This document shows positions 10,177 through 19,766 of a stretch of 64,000 nt of DNA, piece by piece. Position 1 is the first letter of the stretch, and each line of letters begins with the position of its first letter. Origin of the DNA: Acinetobacter sp. SFB (GTDB taxonomy: Bacteria; Pseudomonadota; Gammaproteobacteria; Pseudomonadales; Moraxellaceae); contig NZ_LSZH01000011.1 in assembly GCF_001647545.1 (NCBI RefSeq), positions 321,240 through 385,239 on the forward strand. Direction: 5' to 3'. A program made the translations under genes and the position numbers. The notes under the pieces are model-generated. The model was not told the origin of the DNA. It ran no database searches and was given only the letters and a program-made list of their open reading frames with translations.

Positions 10177-10515
10177 TCAAGAGTCTTTTACATTCATGTG
10201 TCTAACTTGCTTGCGTAATTGTTGAACTTCATCAATTAAATCCAGCATCATCGCCACCGCGGAAAGACTCGCATCAAAGTCGCGTTGTAAACGGTAAGCC
10301 CGGCGTGCACGAGACACATCATCCCCAAAGAACTGGTGAATCCGTTCTTCTGGGCGAGTATCTAAAATATCGTATTCAAGCAGTTGTAAAACCCATTCCG
10401 GACTTTGTCCACACGCATCAGCAAAATGCTTTAAATCAAAACTATGGTGTTCATCAATGATTTCGGCATGATTAAACCCATCACATACAACTTCACGATA
10501 ATGAATAGTGGTCAT
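10177..10515 (-). CDS. cbpM: chaperone modulator CbpM
   Basis: Specific inhibitor of the DnaJ-like co-chaperone CbpA. The 112-residue protein has a MerR-like N-terminal half (FDLKHFADACGQSPEWVLQL followed by LLEYDIL) and a helical C-terminal part (RARRAYRLQRDFDASLSAVAMMLDLIDEV). The start at 10515 was chosen because AAGGAGA lies just before it; a longer frame to 10590 would overlap cbpA. It starts 10 bases after the cbpA stop, so the two form an operon in the known cbpA-cbpM order. Confidence 0.93.
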   Translation of the reverse strand: MTTIHYREVVCDGFNHAEIIDEHHSFDLKHFADACGQSPEWVLQLLEYDILDTRPEERIHQFFGDDVSRARRAYRLQRDFDASLSAVAMMLDLIDEVQQLRKQVRHMNVKDS

Positions 10516-10525
10516 GATTGTCTCC

Positions 10526-11494
10526 TTAAGCATTACGAGGCTTAAATGCTGAAAAAGCTTCTGCAAAAGCTTGATAAGCCTGCTGTTCATGTTCAGTTTG
10601 CGCAGCTGGATACACGATATTTAAAACCAGGAATAAATGACCGGGTACTTTGCTGGGTATCCCTTTGTCTTTTAGCCGAAGTTGCTGACCTGTCTTGGCA
10701 TTTTTAGGCAGATTTACTTGCACCTTTGTTCCTTCAGGTGTTGAAATTTCAATACTTTGGCCTAGGGCTGCTTCCCATGGCGCAACATTGATGGTGTAGT
10801 AAATATCTGCACCTTCAACTCTAATTTTTTCAGTATCTTTATAATGAATTTCAATATAAAGATCACCATTTTTCCCGCCATTGATTCCCGTTTGACCTTG
10901 TCCGGAAAGACGGATGCTTTGGCCTTCTTTCATCCCTTTAGGAATTTTGACCTGTAATATTTTGCGCTGAACTTCAGCTTCACCAAAAGCATTTAAAGTC
11001 GGAATTTGCAAGCTAAGCTGTTGAGTTGAGCCGTGGTATGCAATCGCCACATCAACTTCGATGCTGGCGTGTTGGTCTTCACCGTGATAACTACGCTGCT
11101 GTTGTCTTTGTTGATTTTGATATTGATAGTTTCCTCCACCAAAGCCCGAACCGAAACGTCCAAAAAGATCTTCAAAGCCACTAAAGTCTGAATGGTCTTG
11201 CTGGTTAAATCCTTGGCGGTAGAAGTGTGCATTATCAAAACCACCGGTTCCTGTCTGTGCCCCCGATTGTTGAAAAGCTTCCGGATGATCAAGCTGAAAA
11301 TCATATTCAGCTTTTTTCTCTTCATTGCTTAAAGTGTCATAGGCAACATTAATGCCTTGCATCTTCTCTTCCGCATCCGCTTCTTTACTGACATCGGGAT
11401 GGAATTTTCGAGCCAATTTTCGATAGGCTTTCTTTATTTGATCTGGTGTGGCATTACGTGTAATGCCAAGAACTTCATAATGATTTTTAGGCAT
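10526..11494 (-). CDS. cbpA: curved-DNA-binding co-chaperone CbpA
   Basis: DnaJ-type Hsp40 co-chaperone that also binds DNA. The J domain at residues 1-65 carries the HPD motif (KFHPDVSK) needed to stimulate DnaK. A Gly/Phe/Gln-rich linker at about 70-145 follows, then two C-terminal beta-sandwich client-binding domains (IPKGMKEGQSIRLSGQG and LPKNAKTGQQLRLKDKG). There is no zinc-finger repeat, which separates CbpA from DnaJ. The length of 322 residues is near the usual 306-315. The cbpM gene follows immediately. Confidence 0.95.
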   Translation of the reverse strand: MPKNHYEVLGITRNATPDQIKKAYRKLARKFHPDVSKEADAEEKMQGINVAYDTLSNEEKKAEYDFQLDHPEAFQQSGAQTGTGGFDNAHFYRQGFNQQDHSDFSGFEDLFGRFGSGFGGGNYQYQNQQRQQQRSYHGEDQHASIEVDVAIAYHGSTQQLSLQIPTLNAFGEAEVQRKILQVKIPKGMKEGQSIRLSGQGQTGINGGKNGDLYIEIHYKDTEKIRVEGADIYYTINVAPWEAALGQSIEISTPEGTKVQVNLPKNAKTGQQLRLKDKGIPSKVPGHLFLVLNIVYPAAQTEHEQQAYQAFAEAFSAFKPRNA

Positions 11495-11593
11495 AAAAAT
11501 AAGAAGCTAAAATTGGTTAGGTTTTAATCATTATTGAACCTTTCATGAAATTGAAATAGTGTAGATCTGTACCTTATTGTTTCAAATCATGAC

Positions 11594-11618
11594 AAAAAAG
11601 GCTCCTTGTTAGGAGCCT
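11594..11618 (-). terminator. terminator of the DUF2147 gene
   Basis: Perfect 8-bp stem AGGCTCCT/AGGAGCCT with a four-base loop; the minus strand then reads six T. It sits about 20 bases after the stop of the gene at 11638-12105. Confidence 0.85.
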
Positions 11619-11637
11619 AGAAAAATATTTAATAAAA

Positions 11638-12105
11638 TCAGTATTTAACCCAAGTTACACTGCGACCAATCACTGAAACGCCCACATAGCCACGAAGATT
11701 TAAATGCTTGCCATTTGCACTTATACGTGCCTTACCTTTGTAAATTTTACCACCAATAGGATCAAGCACTCGACCATGATTAAATTCACGTGGGTTATCC
11801 GGATTTTGTTTAAAACCCCAGATAAAAGGTAAGCCGAGAAAGGGTTTATCTTTTAAGTTGCCCGGACAATTGGAGCAGATCCCCATTTTTTCTGACCCTG
11901 GAACATTGCGGGTCGCGACAATAATGCCTTCATAAGTACCATCCGGCTTTTTACTGATTTCAACATCGGCACGCGAATAACCAGTGCGATCATCAATGGT
12001 TTTCCATTTGCCGATCAAAGGATCATTTGTGCTATCAGCAAAACTAAATGAGGAAAGTGTGGCAAGTATTACCCCTGCAAATAGACCTTTATATAAATTC
12101 TTCAT
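11638..12105 (-). CDS. DUF2147 family secreted protein
   Basis: Exported protein of 155 residues with an N-terminal signal peptide (about 1-23, ending FSFADS). The mature part matches DUF2147: DPLIGKWKTIDD at the start, SRADVEI, DGTYEGII, and a C-terminal beta-rich stretch with LRGYVGVSVIGRSVTW. Two close cysteines (CSNCPG) may form a disulfide or bind a metal. A good terminator follows. Its function is not known. Confidence 0.85.
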   Translation of the reverse strand: MKNLYKGLFAGVILATLSSFSFADSTNDPLIGKWKTIDDRTGYSRADVEISKKPDGTYEGIIVATRNVPGSEKMGICSNCPGNLKDKPFLGLPFIWGFKQNPDNPREFNHGRVLDPIGGKIYKGKARISANGKHLNLRGYVGVSVIGRSVTWVKY

Positions 12106-12598
12106 TAATATATCCCCCTTGAAATGTTTTTTAACTTTAGAGTAAAGCGCCTAATTTATAGCGATAATTTATTGAAAAATCAAACAAATAAAAAGCCAAA
12201 AACCTCACATAAACAATGAATTATGGTTATTAATTTATTCTTTTTAATATGTGGATATTAAAAAAGCCAAAAACCAGACTTTTAAAAGGATTAATTTTTG
12301 ACTCAAATGATATTTCGACCGACAGCTGAGCCATCTTAGATCCATGAAAATTAACTATTTCACATGATTGTCCAGTTGTGCCCGCGCAGCGTATTGCTAT
12401 CTTGCTACACCTAATCTGAAAATCAGGTCTATAACATGAGCATTAATAAATTTTTCTTTATTTTAGGATTTTGCTTATAGCCTGAAAGGATAGGGGAGAC
12501 CAATCATTTAAATAAGCAAACACACAGGAGGAAAGTTAAATTTCGGATTAAAAAAGAGCAGCTAAATTGCCACTCTTGTTTTAGCGTTTGAAGCCAAT
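12106..12598. other. 493-base gap without a recognised gene
   Basis: AT-rich spacer between two minus-strand genes. A 15-base direct repeat (AAAAAGCCAAAAACC) occurs about 12190 and 12262. Only very short frames occur, for example 14 codons from about 12436. The hslO terminator lies at its low-coordinate... high-density end at 12549-12577. It could be the remains of a decayed gene; nothing supports a coding call. Confidence 0.5.
12549..12577 (-). terminator. terminator of hslO
   Basis: On the minus strand, AAGAGTGGC and GCTGCTCTT form a 9-bp stem with two G-U pairs and a six-base loop, followed by T residues. It lies 20-50 bases after the hslO stop. Confidence 0.75.
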
Positions 12599-13474
12599 TT
12601 AGCTCAGATGTTGGCCAAATAAGCCCAGAGCTTCTTCTGCAGTAAAGGTGTAGCGTGTACTACAGAATTGGCAGTCCATGGTAATTGGGTTTTGAAAATC
12701 CAAGGTTTCCTGTACTGCTTCCACTCCAATTTGAATGAGTGCATTGGCACAGCGCTCTTTGGAACAGGTACAACCAAAGCTTAACTTTTCCACTTCTGGT
12801 AAGCGCACATCCTCTTCGTTATATAAACGATAAAGAATTTCTTTAGCTTCGAGATCAGTCAGTTCTTCTGGTTTTAATGTGTCAGTCAAAATGGTCAGGC
12901 GTGGCCAGAGATCGTCATCAACAAGTTGCTGTTCTTCCTCACTAATTCGCGGTAACAGCTGAATCAGTAAACCGCCAGAATGCTGTGCAGTACTGGCCAA
13001 GCGAATTTTTGTCGGAATTTGTGCAGATAAATCATAATACTGCATCAAACAACCGGCTAAAGTGTCATGTTCGATAGGCACAATACCCTGATAGCGTTCA
13101 CCAAATTCAGGTTCAATATTAATAAACAGCACCGGGCTGACCAACGCTTTGAAAACCGTACTACTGTCTTGTGCCTGAAAAAAGCGCGGATCTTCTTCGT
13201 AGTCAGCGGAAGCCCGTAATTCACCTAAATGGTTGCATTCCGCCATCGCCCATTTAAATGTGCCCGCTGCCTGAATTTGCAGGCTAATACGCCCTTTAAT
13301 TTTAAGGGTGCTGGCCAGTAGGGCAGTAGCACTGAGCATTTCACCCAAAAGGATTTGAAGCGCTTGCGGATAGTCGCGTTGGGCCAGAATGGTTTGCAAA
13401 ACTTTTTCGAGATGCACCACTTCACCCCGAATCGGGCAATTTTCAATATAAAAGCGTTGACGTAATTCAGACAT
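12599..13474 (-). CDS. hslO: redox-regulated chaperone Hsp33
   Basis: Cytoplasmic holdase activated by oxidation. The four zinc-binding cysteines of the C-terminal redox switch are all present (C235 and C237 in GCTCSKERC, C268 and C271 in CQFC). The N-terminal domain has the expected RFYIENCPIRGEVV start and GGLLIQLLP motif; length 291 residues is normal. The ATG at 13474 was chosen because GGAG lies 7 bases before it; an in-frame TTG four codons upstream overlaps that site. It is the last gene of a minus-strand run after the antiporter. Confidence 0.96.
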   Translation of the reverse strand: MSELRQRFYIENCPIRGEVVHLEKVLQTILAQRDYPQALQILLGEMLSATALLASTLKIKGRISLQIQAAGTFKWAMAECNHLGELRASADYEEDPRFFQAQDSSTVFKALVSPVLFINIEPEFGERYQGIVPIEHDTLAGCLMQYYDLSAQIPTKIRLASTAQHSGGLLIQLLPRISEEEQQLVDDDLWPRLTILTDTLKPEELTDLEAKEILYRLYNEEDVRLPEVEKLSFGCTCSKERCANALIQIGVEAVQETLDFQNPITMDCQFCSTRYTFTAEEALGLFGQHLS

Positions 13475-13524
13475 AAATTTCTCCAATAGCCGGTGTTAAT
13501 GGTGTCTACATTGTAAAACACAAG

Positions 13525-15366
13525 CTAGTTACGATCATCTCTTGTGACATCAATACGCTGATGTGCTAAGCCACGTTGCAAATTGACGCCAGTCGGTTCT
13601 TGACGAATCTGGGCATCACTTTCAAATAAGTGTTCAAGCTCTGCTAAAGCATTACGATGTGTTTCATAAATTTTTTGTTCATCGGTATAGATCCGTTGTT
13701 GCTGAAGCAATAGTTTTTCATCGTAATCACGGAACAATTCAATACTTTTATTCGCATCTTCTTCACTGATATCCAGTTCGCGCAAGGCACGGTAGGCCAT
13801 CCCCAATGAAGATAAATAAGTTTCACGCCAGATATTAACTACCCCTAAATCACGCAGTAAATGCACATGATGACGATCACGTGCCCGTACTAAAAGTTTA
13901 AGGTGAGGATAGTTTAAACGAATATGACGCGCGACATTCATCGAGTCTTCAATATCATCAATCGCCAGCACAAAAACTTTGGCCTGTTCAATTCCTGCCG
14001 AACGCAAGATATCGGGTTGGGTGGCATCGCCATAGTATACCTTACCGCCATACTTTCGCACGAAATCCACTTTTTCTAAATTGCTGTCAATTGCGGTAAA
14101 GGATTGATGCTGTAAATGGGCAATACGGGCAATGATCTGTCCAAAACGTCCAAAACCGGCAATAATCATTGAGTTATGCGTATCTGGAATTTCATCATAG
14201 ACAGGAACTTTTTCTTTATCAATTAAAGGAATAATCCAGCTGCTGATCAGCCAGTACAGCATCGGGGTGAGCACCATGGAAAGTGTAACAATCAAGGTTA
14301 TAGGCTCAAGAATCGCTTGGGTGATGACTTTTTCACTCCCCGCCACTTTGAGCACCACAAAAGCAAATTCACCCCCTTGAGATAAACAGGTCGCAAGCAG
14401 CAAGCTGTTACGCCATGAATATTTTAAATAACGGGCAATTGCGGTCAGCGTAACGCTTTTGACCAACATTAAAATGAAGGCACCGCCAATAATCATCCAG
14501 GGCATATCGACGAGCAGGGATAGTTGGGTGGTCATGCCGACCGTCATAAAGAACAGGCCCAGTAATAGTCCCTTAAAGGGCGCAATACTGGCTTCAAGTT
14601 CATGGCGGAATTCAGAGTCAGCGAGTAACACTCCGGTTAAGAAAGCCCCTAATGTTGTACTAATACCCAGTACATCCATCAGTACAACTACGCCCAAGAC
14701 AATAAACAGACCCACTGCAGTAATTAGTTCATGTGCGCCACTTTTTGCCACAAAACGAAAAAACGGACGCATCAGATAGCGGCTAAATAAAAACAAACCG
14801 CTAAAGGTGGCAATAATGGCGGCAAAATAAGCAACCCCATGATGGGTCGATTCAGTACCTGCAAGTAGCGGAATAATCGCCAATAGAGGAATCGCGGCAA
14901 TATCCTGAAACAGTAGAATAGAAAAGGATTGTTGTCCGAAGGTGGTATTCAGTTGTTGTTTTTCCGCAAGCAATTGCAGAACAAAGGCGGTAGAGGAAAG
15001 TGCCAGTGCCATGCCAATCACAAAACTGGCAGAAAGGCTTTGGTTTAAGGCAAAAAAGATAAGGCTGGCAAGAATAACGCCAGTAATGCCGACTTGTAGA
15101 CTCCCCATCAAAAAAATGGATTTACGCATCTCCCACAGTCGTTGCGGACGCAGCTCCAGCCCAATAATAAACATCAAAAAAATGACGCCAAATTCTGCCA
15201 GTTCCTGAATCGCTTCCGGGTCACTGGCAATATTAAAGACGCTGGGACCAAGTAAAATACCGGTAAACAAATAGCCGAGCACAGTGGCAATTCCAAAGCG
15301 CTTGGCCAAGGGAACCAAGAGTAGGGAAGCACCAAGGAAAATCGTAATTTGTAACAGTAGCGACAT
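13525..15366 (-). CDS. CPA2-family K+/H+ antiporter (KefB/KefC/YbaL-like) with RCK domain
   Basis: Inner-membrane monovalent cation:proton antiporter, 613 residues. Residues 1-385 hold a dozen or more hydrophobic segments typical of Na+/H+ exchanger domains. At about residue 400 a TrkA-N/RCK nucleotide-binding domain begins with the GFGRFGQ glycine motif and continues with YYGDATQPDILRSAGIEQA, the usual NAD-binding pattern. A charged, coiled C-terminal tail follows. KefB, KefC and YbaL share this layout, and the exact member cannot be told. The gene starts 59 bases after priA and precedes hslO. A link to glutathione-gated K+ efflux is plausible but not shown. Confidence 0.9.
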   Translation of the reverse strand: MSLLLQITIFLGASLLLVPLAKRFGIATVLGYLFTGILLGPSVFNIASDPEAIQELAEFGVIFLMFIIGLELRPQRLWEMRKSIFLMGSLQVGITGVILASLIFFALNQSLSASFVIGMALALSSTAFVLQLLAEKQQLNTTFGQQSFSILLFQDIAAIPLLAIIPLLAGTESTHHGVAYFAAIIATFSGLFLFSRYLMRPFFRFVAKSGAHELITAVGLFIVLGVVVLMDVLGISTTLGAFLTGVLLADSEFRHELEASIAPFKGLLLGLFFMTVGMTTQLSLLVDMPWMIIGGAFILMLVKSVTLTAIARYLKYSWRNSLLLATCLSQGGEFAFVVLKVAGSEKVITQAILEPITLIVTLSMVLTPMLYWLISSWIIPLIDKEKVPVYDEIPDTHNSMIIAGFGRFGQIIARIAHLQHQSFTAIDSNLEKVDFVRKYGGKVYYGDATQPDILRSAGIEQAKVFVLAIDDIEDSMNVARHIRLNYPHLKLLVRARDRHHVHLLRDLGVVNIWRETYLSSLGMAYRALRELDISEEDANKSIELFRDYDEKLLLQQQRIYTDEQKIYETHRNALAELEHLFESDAQIRQEPTGVNLQRGLAHQRIDVTRDDRN

Positions 15367-15425
15367 CGGTCTGTCCTAGAATTTATTCTAATTTCAAAAA
15401 ATTTAAGCAAAGGCCGAACTTTGGC

Positions 15426-17648
15426 TTAGCTTAATTCCTGAGGGTCTATATCCAGTGTAAGTTTCATGGTTGAGGGCTTTTGATGCAACATATTTTGCCA
15501 CCAGGCACGAATATAAAAGTGTAATCGGGCACGATCTTGTGATAACAGCACCATATGTGCCTGATAGCGTCCGGCTTTACGTTCCATTGGGGCAGGAATC
15601 GGTCCCCAGATATCAATCAGGTTTTCAGAAATCTGTCTGAGTGCTAGGGCATGTTGCTGTAAAAATTCCTGATTTTGTTCCTGACTTTTCGATTCACAGC
15701 GAATCAGTGCTGCATACCGGAAAGGGGGTAATAGTGCTGCTTGACGCTCTTTTAAGGTCTGCTGGGCAAAATGTCGGTAGTCTTTGTCAATTAAAGTGTT
15801 GAGTAGAGGATGGTCGGGTCTCAGAGTTTGTAAATATACTTCACCTTTGCGTTCGCCCCGTCCGGCACGCCCTGCGACCTGGATAATCAGTTGTGCGGTA
15901 CGTTCGGTGGCACGAAAATCGACACTGAGCAAGCCTGAGTCAATATCCAAAATGGCCACTAAGGTGACATAAGGAAAGTGATGTCCTTTGGCCAGCATTT
16001 GTGTGCCAAGTAAAATAATCGGTTCACTTTTCTGAATCTTGTCATAAATTTTTTGCCAGCTACCGACTCGGCTGGTGGAATCCCGGTCTACGCGAATCAC
16101 ATCGAAATTGGGAAAAAGCTGTTGCAAGTGTTCTTCAACTTTGGCTGTGCCCAGGCCAATGGATTTCAGTTCCGTATGCTGGCACTGCGGACAATGCTCA
16201 GGCATGCGATGAATGGTGCCACAGTGGTGACAATGCAAATGCTGATAAGGCTGGCGATGTACGGTAAAGTTGGCGTCGCAATGCGGACATTTGGCTTGCC
16301 AGGCACAACTTTCACAAATCAGCACCGGTGCATAACCACGGCGGTTTAAAAAGATCAAAACCTGTTCTTTTTTATCCAGCCGTTTTTGAATTTCATCAAT
16401 CAGGTTTTGGCTAATGCCATTTTGCTTTTGCGCAATTTTCAGATCAATTAGATGAATCTTTGGCATCAGCGCGATCCCCGCACGCTGATTCAGCTCTAAA
16501 CGTGTCATTTTCCCCGAGTCAGCCAGTGCATAACTTTCAATGCTCGGTGTGGCTGAACCCAAAATAATCGGACAGTTCTCTAAATGTGCCCGATACATTG
16601 CGACATCACGGGCGTGATATCTGAAACCTTCTTGCTGCTTAAACGAAAGGTCGTGTTCTTCATCTAAAATAATTAAACCCAAATTTGGCAATGGAGTGTA
16701 AATCGCAGAACGTGTGCCTAAAATAATCGAGGCTTTACCGGTTTGTGCAGCCTGCCAGGCTTGTAAGCGTTTGGAATCATTGAGTCCTGAATGTAGCAGC
16801 ACAATATTGCCATGAAAACGCGACTGGAAACGGCTAATGGTTTGCGGAGTAAGCCCAATTTCAGGCACTAAAACCAAGACTTGTTTGCCTTGTTTTAGTA
16901 CCTCTTGCATGATTTGCAAATAAACTTCAGTTTTACCGCTACCAGTTAAACCATCCAGTAAAAAAGCCTGATATTTTCTCTGTGCTTTAAGCACCTGTTG
17001 TACTGCTTTCTTTTGGTCTTCATTCGCTGTTAACGGCATTTGCGCCAGTGTCACCGGCTGTGGACTAAAATCCTGATTTTCTAACACACATTCAATGATG
17101 TCTTTTTTTTCTAAAGCTTTCAGCGTCGCTGTTTCAATCCCGGCCAAATTTAAAATATTTTCGGTAGTTCCCTGAGGATGCAATTTCAGTATTTTATAGG
17201 CCTCTTGCTGTTTTTCAGAGCGCTTCACTTTAGTCTCAGCCGCTAAATCCAAAACTTTCCACATGCGTGCCAATAAATTATAGGGTTTTCCCTGACGTAA
17301 GAAGGTCGGCAAGGCACTCTGAAAAACTTCACCCATGGGAAACTGATAATATTGCGCTGACCAAGTAAGTAAATTTAAGCTTTTCGAATCTAAAATTGCC
17401 TCATCATCGAGTAACTCGGTAATGGCTTTAAGTTTAAAACAGGGATCAATCGGGGTATCGGCTGTTAATTTTTCAACAATAATGCCCACCAGATTCTGAC
17501 GTCCAAACGACACGGCAACACGTGCCCCAACTTCAGCTTTTTGGTATTGTTCAGCACTGAGTAAGTAATCGAAGCAGTCATAGAGATGTACAGGCACTGC
17601 AACACGAATGCGATAAATGTCGGATGAAGTCGAGGGTGTATTTGGCAT
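15426..17648 (-). CDS. priA: primosomal protein N' (PriA helicase)
   Basis: DEXH-type 3'-5' helicase that restarts stalled replication forks. Seen are the N-terminal 3'-DNA-binding domain (VAVPVHLYDCFDYLL), Walker A GLTGSGKTE near residue 234, the DEEH box (ILDEEHD), and the cysteine-rich zinc insert from about residue 445 with eight cysteines in CxxC-type pairs. Helicase motifs V and VI follow (GTQMLAKGHHFPYVTLV, QVAGRAGRGER). Length 740 residues is typical. It is divergent from gspF and probably heads the transcript that runs on to the antiporter. Confidence 0.97.
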   Translation of the reverse strand: MPNTPSTSSDIYRIRVAVPVHLYDCFDYLLSAEQYQKAEVGARVAVSFGRQNLVGIIVEKLTADTPIDPCFKLKAITELLDDEAILDSKSLNLLTWSAQYYQFPMGEVFQSALPTFLRQGKPYNLLARMWKVLDLAAETKVKRSEKQQEAYKILKLHPQGTTENILNLAGIETATLKALEKKDIIECVLENQDFSPQPVTLAQMPLTANEDQKKAVQQVLKAQRKYQAFLLDGLTGSGKTEVYLQIMQEVLKQGKQVLVLVPEIGLTPQTISRFQSRFHGNIVLLHSGLNDSKRLQAWQAAQTGKASIILGTRSAIYTPLPNLGLIILDEEHDLSFKQQEGFRYHARDVAMYRAHLENCPIILGSATPSIESYALADSGKMTRLELNQRAGIALMPKIHLIDLKIAQKQNGISQNLIDEIQKRLDKKEQVLIFLNRRGYAPVLICESCAWQAKCPHCDANFTVHRQPYQHLHCHHCGTIHRMPEHCPQCQHTELKSIGLGTAKVEEHLQQLFPNFDVIRVDRDSTSRVGSWQKIYDKIQKSEPIILLGTQMLAKGHHFPYVTLVAILDIDSGLLSVDFRATERTAQLIIQVAGRAGRGERKGEVYLQTLRPDHPLLNTLIDKDYRHFAQQTLKERQAALLPPFRYAALIRCESKSQEQNQEFLQQHALALRQISENLIDIWGPIPAPMERKAGRYQAHMVLLSQDRARLHFYIRAWWQNMLHQKPSTMKLTLDIDPQELS

Positions 17649-17800
17649 AAATTAGGGTCAAAGCGTCCTGATCAAATTTCGTCGTACTCAAGATAGAGTT
17701 ATGGTAGAGTGAGCAAATCATGAATATCTAAGAATATGAATGATTTTGGTGGTCAGACGCAACAGCGCTGAAGCAAATTTTGGAAAATTAGAGCATCACA

Positions 17801-19006
17801 ATGCCTGCATATCAATTTACTGCCATTGATGCTTCAGGGAAGCAGCAAAAAGGCGTGTTAGAAGGCGATTCAGCACGTCAGATTCGTCAACAGTTAAGAG
17901 ACAAAGAGCTCATTCCTGTGACTGTCGATCCTGTTGAGCAAAAAGATAAGCATAATTCTACCCGCTGGTTTCAGAAAAAACTCACTGCTTATGATTTGGC
18001 CTTGTTTACCCGTCAACTTTCAGTTTTGGTTGCAGCAGGGATTCCTTTAGAAGAAGCGCTGCGTGCAGTGGGCAAGCAAAGTGAAAAAGCTCATGTACAA
18101 AATTTGTTGATGTCGGTGCGCTCAAAGGTCATGGAAGGGCATTCACTGGCCAATGCCTTGCAGCAAGCAGGGCGTTTACCGGATTTATATATCGCCACCA
18201 TCGCAGCAGGTGAGCGCTCGGGTCATCTCGATTTAATTCTGGACCAGTTGTCAGATTACACCGAAAACCGTTTTGCCATGCAAAAGAAAGTGCAGGGCGC
18301 GATGATTTATCCAATTATCTTAATGCTGATGTCCTTTTCAATTGTGATGGGCCTGATGACTTATGTGGTGCCCGATATTGTAAAAACCTTTGATCAAAAT
18401 AAAGATGCATTGCCCTGGATTACGGTCGCGCTGATGAAAACTAGCGATTTTATTCGTGTGGCTTGGCCATTTTTGCTGATCGCCAGTGTAGTGGGTTTTT
18501 CTGCTTTATTTCGCTTTTTAAGAACTTCTGCCGGACATTATGCATTTGATCGTTTAACACTCAAGTTGCCATTATTGGGTAAATTATCCCGTGGTATAAA
18601 TGCAGCACGCTTTGCCAGTACCTTGTCGATTTTAACGCAGTCCGGCGTGCCTTTAGTAGATGCACTGAAAATTGGTGCAGCGGTGAGCAATAACTGGGTG
18701 ATTCGGGATTCAGTCAATTTGGCTGCCGAAAAAGTCACCGAAGGAGGCAACCTTGCAACCCAACTGGAGCGCAGTGGTTATTTTCCACCGATGATGGTAC
18801 AAATGATCAGAAGTGGTGAAGCCTCGGGCGAGCTGGATCGTATGCTGGAGCGTGCTTCAATTATGCAGGATCGAGAGGTCACTACCCTCATTTCAACACT
18901 CCTGGCTTTACTTGAACCGTTAATGTTGGTGTTAATGGCCAGTATTGTCTTGGTGATTGTGATTGCGGTGATGCTGCCAATTGTAAATATGAATAATATG
19001 ATTTAA
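17801..19006 (+). CDS. gspF: type II secretion system inner-membrane platform protein GspF
   Basis: Polytopic platform protein of the general secretion pathway; 401 residues. It carries two GspF/PilC repeats: residues about 65-190 (FTRQLSVLVAAGIPLEEAL...LIAATIAAGERSGHLD pattern) and about 265-395 (FASTLSILTQSGVPLVDAL...MIRSGEASGELD). Each repeat ends in a hydrophobic segment, and the C-terminus is a final transmembrane helix. gspG follows after 38 bases. As in other Acinetobacter, the remaining gsp genes are not adjacent. Confidence 0.95.
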   Translation: MPAYQFTAIDASGKQQKGVLEGDSARQIRQQLRDKELIPVTVDPVEQKDKHNSTRWFQKKLTAYDLALFTRQLSVLVAAGIPLEEALRAVGKQSEKAHVQNLLMSVRSKVMEGHSLANALQQAGRLPDLYIATIAAGERSGHLDLILDQLSDYTENRFAMQKKVQGAMIYPIILMLMSFSIVMGLMTYVVPDIVKTFDQNKDALPWITVALMKTSDFIRVAWPFLLIASVVGFSALFRFLRTSAGHYAFDRLTLKLPLLGKLSRGINAARFASTLSILTQSGVPLVDALKIGAAVSNNWVIRDSVNLAAEKVTEGGNLATQLERSGYFPPMMVQMIRSGEASGELDRMLERASIMQDREVTTLISTLLALLEPLMLVLMASIVLVIVIAVMLPIVNMNNMI

Positions 19007-19044
19007 CCCATTTTATAAAGATAATGATTTTGCGAGAGAGTGAT

Positions 19045-19482
19045 ATGCAAGGAAAAATATATCAAGCCAAGCAATCAGGTTTTACCTTGATTGAAGTGAT
19101 GGTGGTCATTGTAATTTTAGGCGTTTTGGCTGCGCTGATCGTTCCGAATGTAATGGGTCGTGGTGAAAAAGCCAAAGTCGATACTTCTGCCATTACCTTA
19201 AAAGGTGTTGCTGGAGCTTTGGATCAATACAAGCTGGATAATGGTAAATATCCTTCTATGCAAGATGGCGGTTTAGATGCACTGGTGAATCAGCCTGCTT
19301 CTGCAAAAAACTGGATGCAGGGCGGTTATGTCAAAGGTGGCTATCCGAAAGACAGTTGGGAAAATGATATCCAGTATGTGATTCCAGGTGCTGAAGGCCG
19401 TGCATTCGATTTATATTCCTTTGGCGCAGATGGCAAAGAAGGCGGTGAAGGGACAAATGCCGATATTTATTACCAGCCTTAA
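19045..19482 (+). CDS. gspG: type II secretion major pseudopilin GspG
   Basis: Major subunit of the type II secretion pseudopilus. A type III signal ends at residue 12: QSG then FTLIEVMVVIVIL, with the +5 glutamate (E17) used by prepilin peptidase GspO. After the helix come the GspG features YKLDNGKYPS, GGLDAL and PKDSWENDIQY, and near the C-terminus the Ca2+-site-like DLYSFGADGKEGGEG. The ATG at 19045 was chosen for the GAGAG site; a longer frame starts at 19024. It is co-transcribed with gspF. Confidence 0.96.
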   Translation: MQGKIYQAKQSGFTLIEVMVVIVILGVLAALIVPNVMGRGEKAKVDTSAITLKGVAGALDQYKLDNGKYPSMQDGGLDALVNQPASAKNWMQGGYVKGGYPKDSWENDIQYVIPGAEGRAFDLYSFGADGKEGGEGTNADIYYQP

Positions 19483-19517
19483 CTGAAATCTATTATTTAT
19501 TTTGAATGAATAGAATA

Positions 19518-19562
19518 TATCACTTCACTTAATTTGACTGTTCAATACTAAGTGAAGTGATA
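19518..19562 (+). repeat. perfect 14-bp inverted repeat after gspG
   Basis: TATCACTTCACTTA at 19518-19531 and its exact complement at 19549-19562 are separated by 17 bases. There is no T run, so this is either an imperfect terminator protecting the gspFG mRNA end or a protein-binding site. Confidence 0.6.
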
Positions 19563-19766
19563 ATAAATCTTAATTATAGAATAGATAATAAGATATTGAT
19601 TTTTAACACATTTTAATAATAATCCCGGTTTGATATTTATAATAAGAATTATTACCATATTTGATGGTTACAATAATGCGGGTAGGTGAATAAAAATAGA
19701 CTTTTCATTTATTCAAAAGCTTGCATAATGTTCTGAATGGCAAGGATTTTGCATCGGGAGGATAGA

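Noticed and set aside
14459..15208. Plus-strand frames opposite the CPA2 antiporter
   Set aside because: Antisense to a clear multi-pass membrane protein gene; the frames are shadows of hydrophobic codons.
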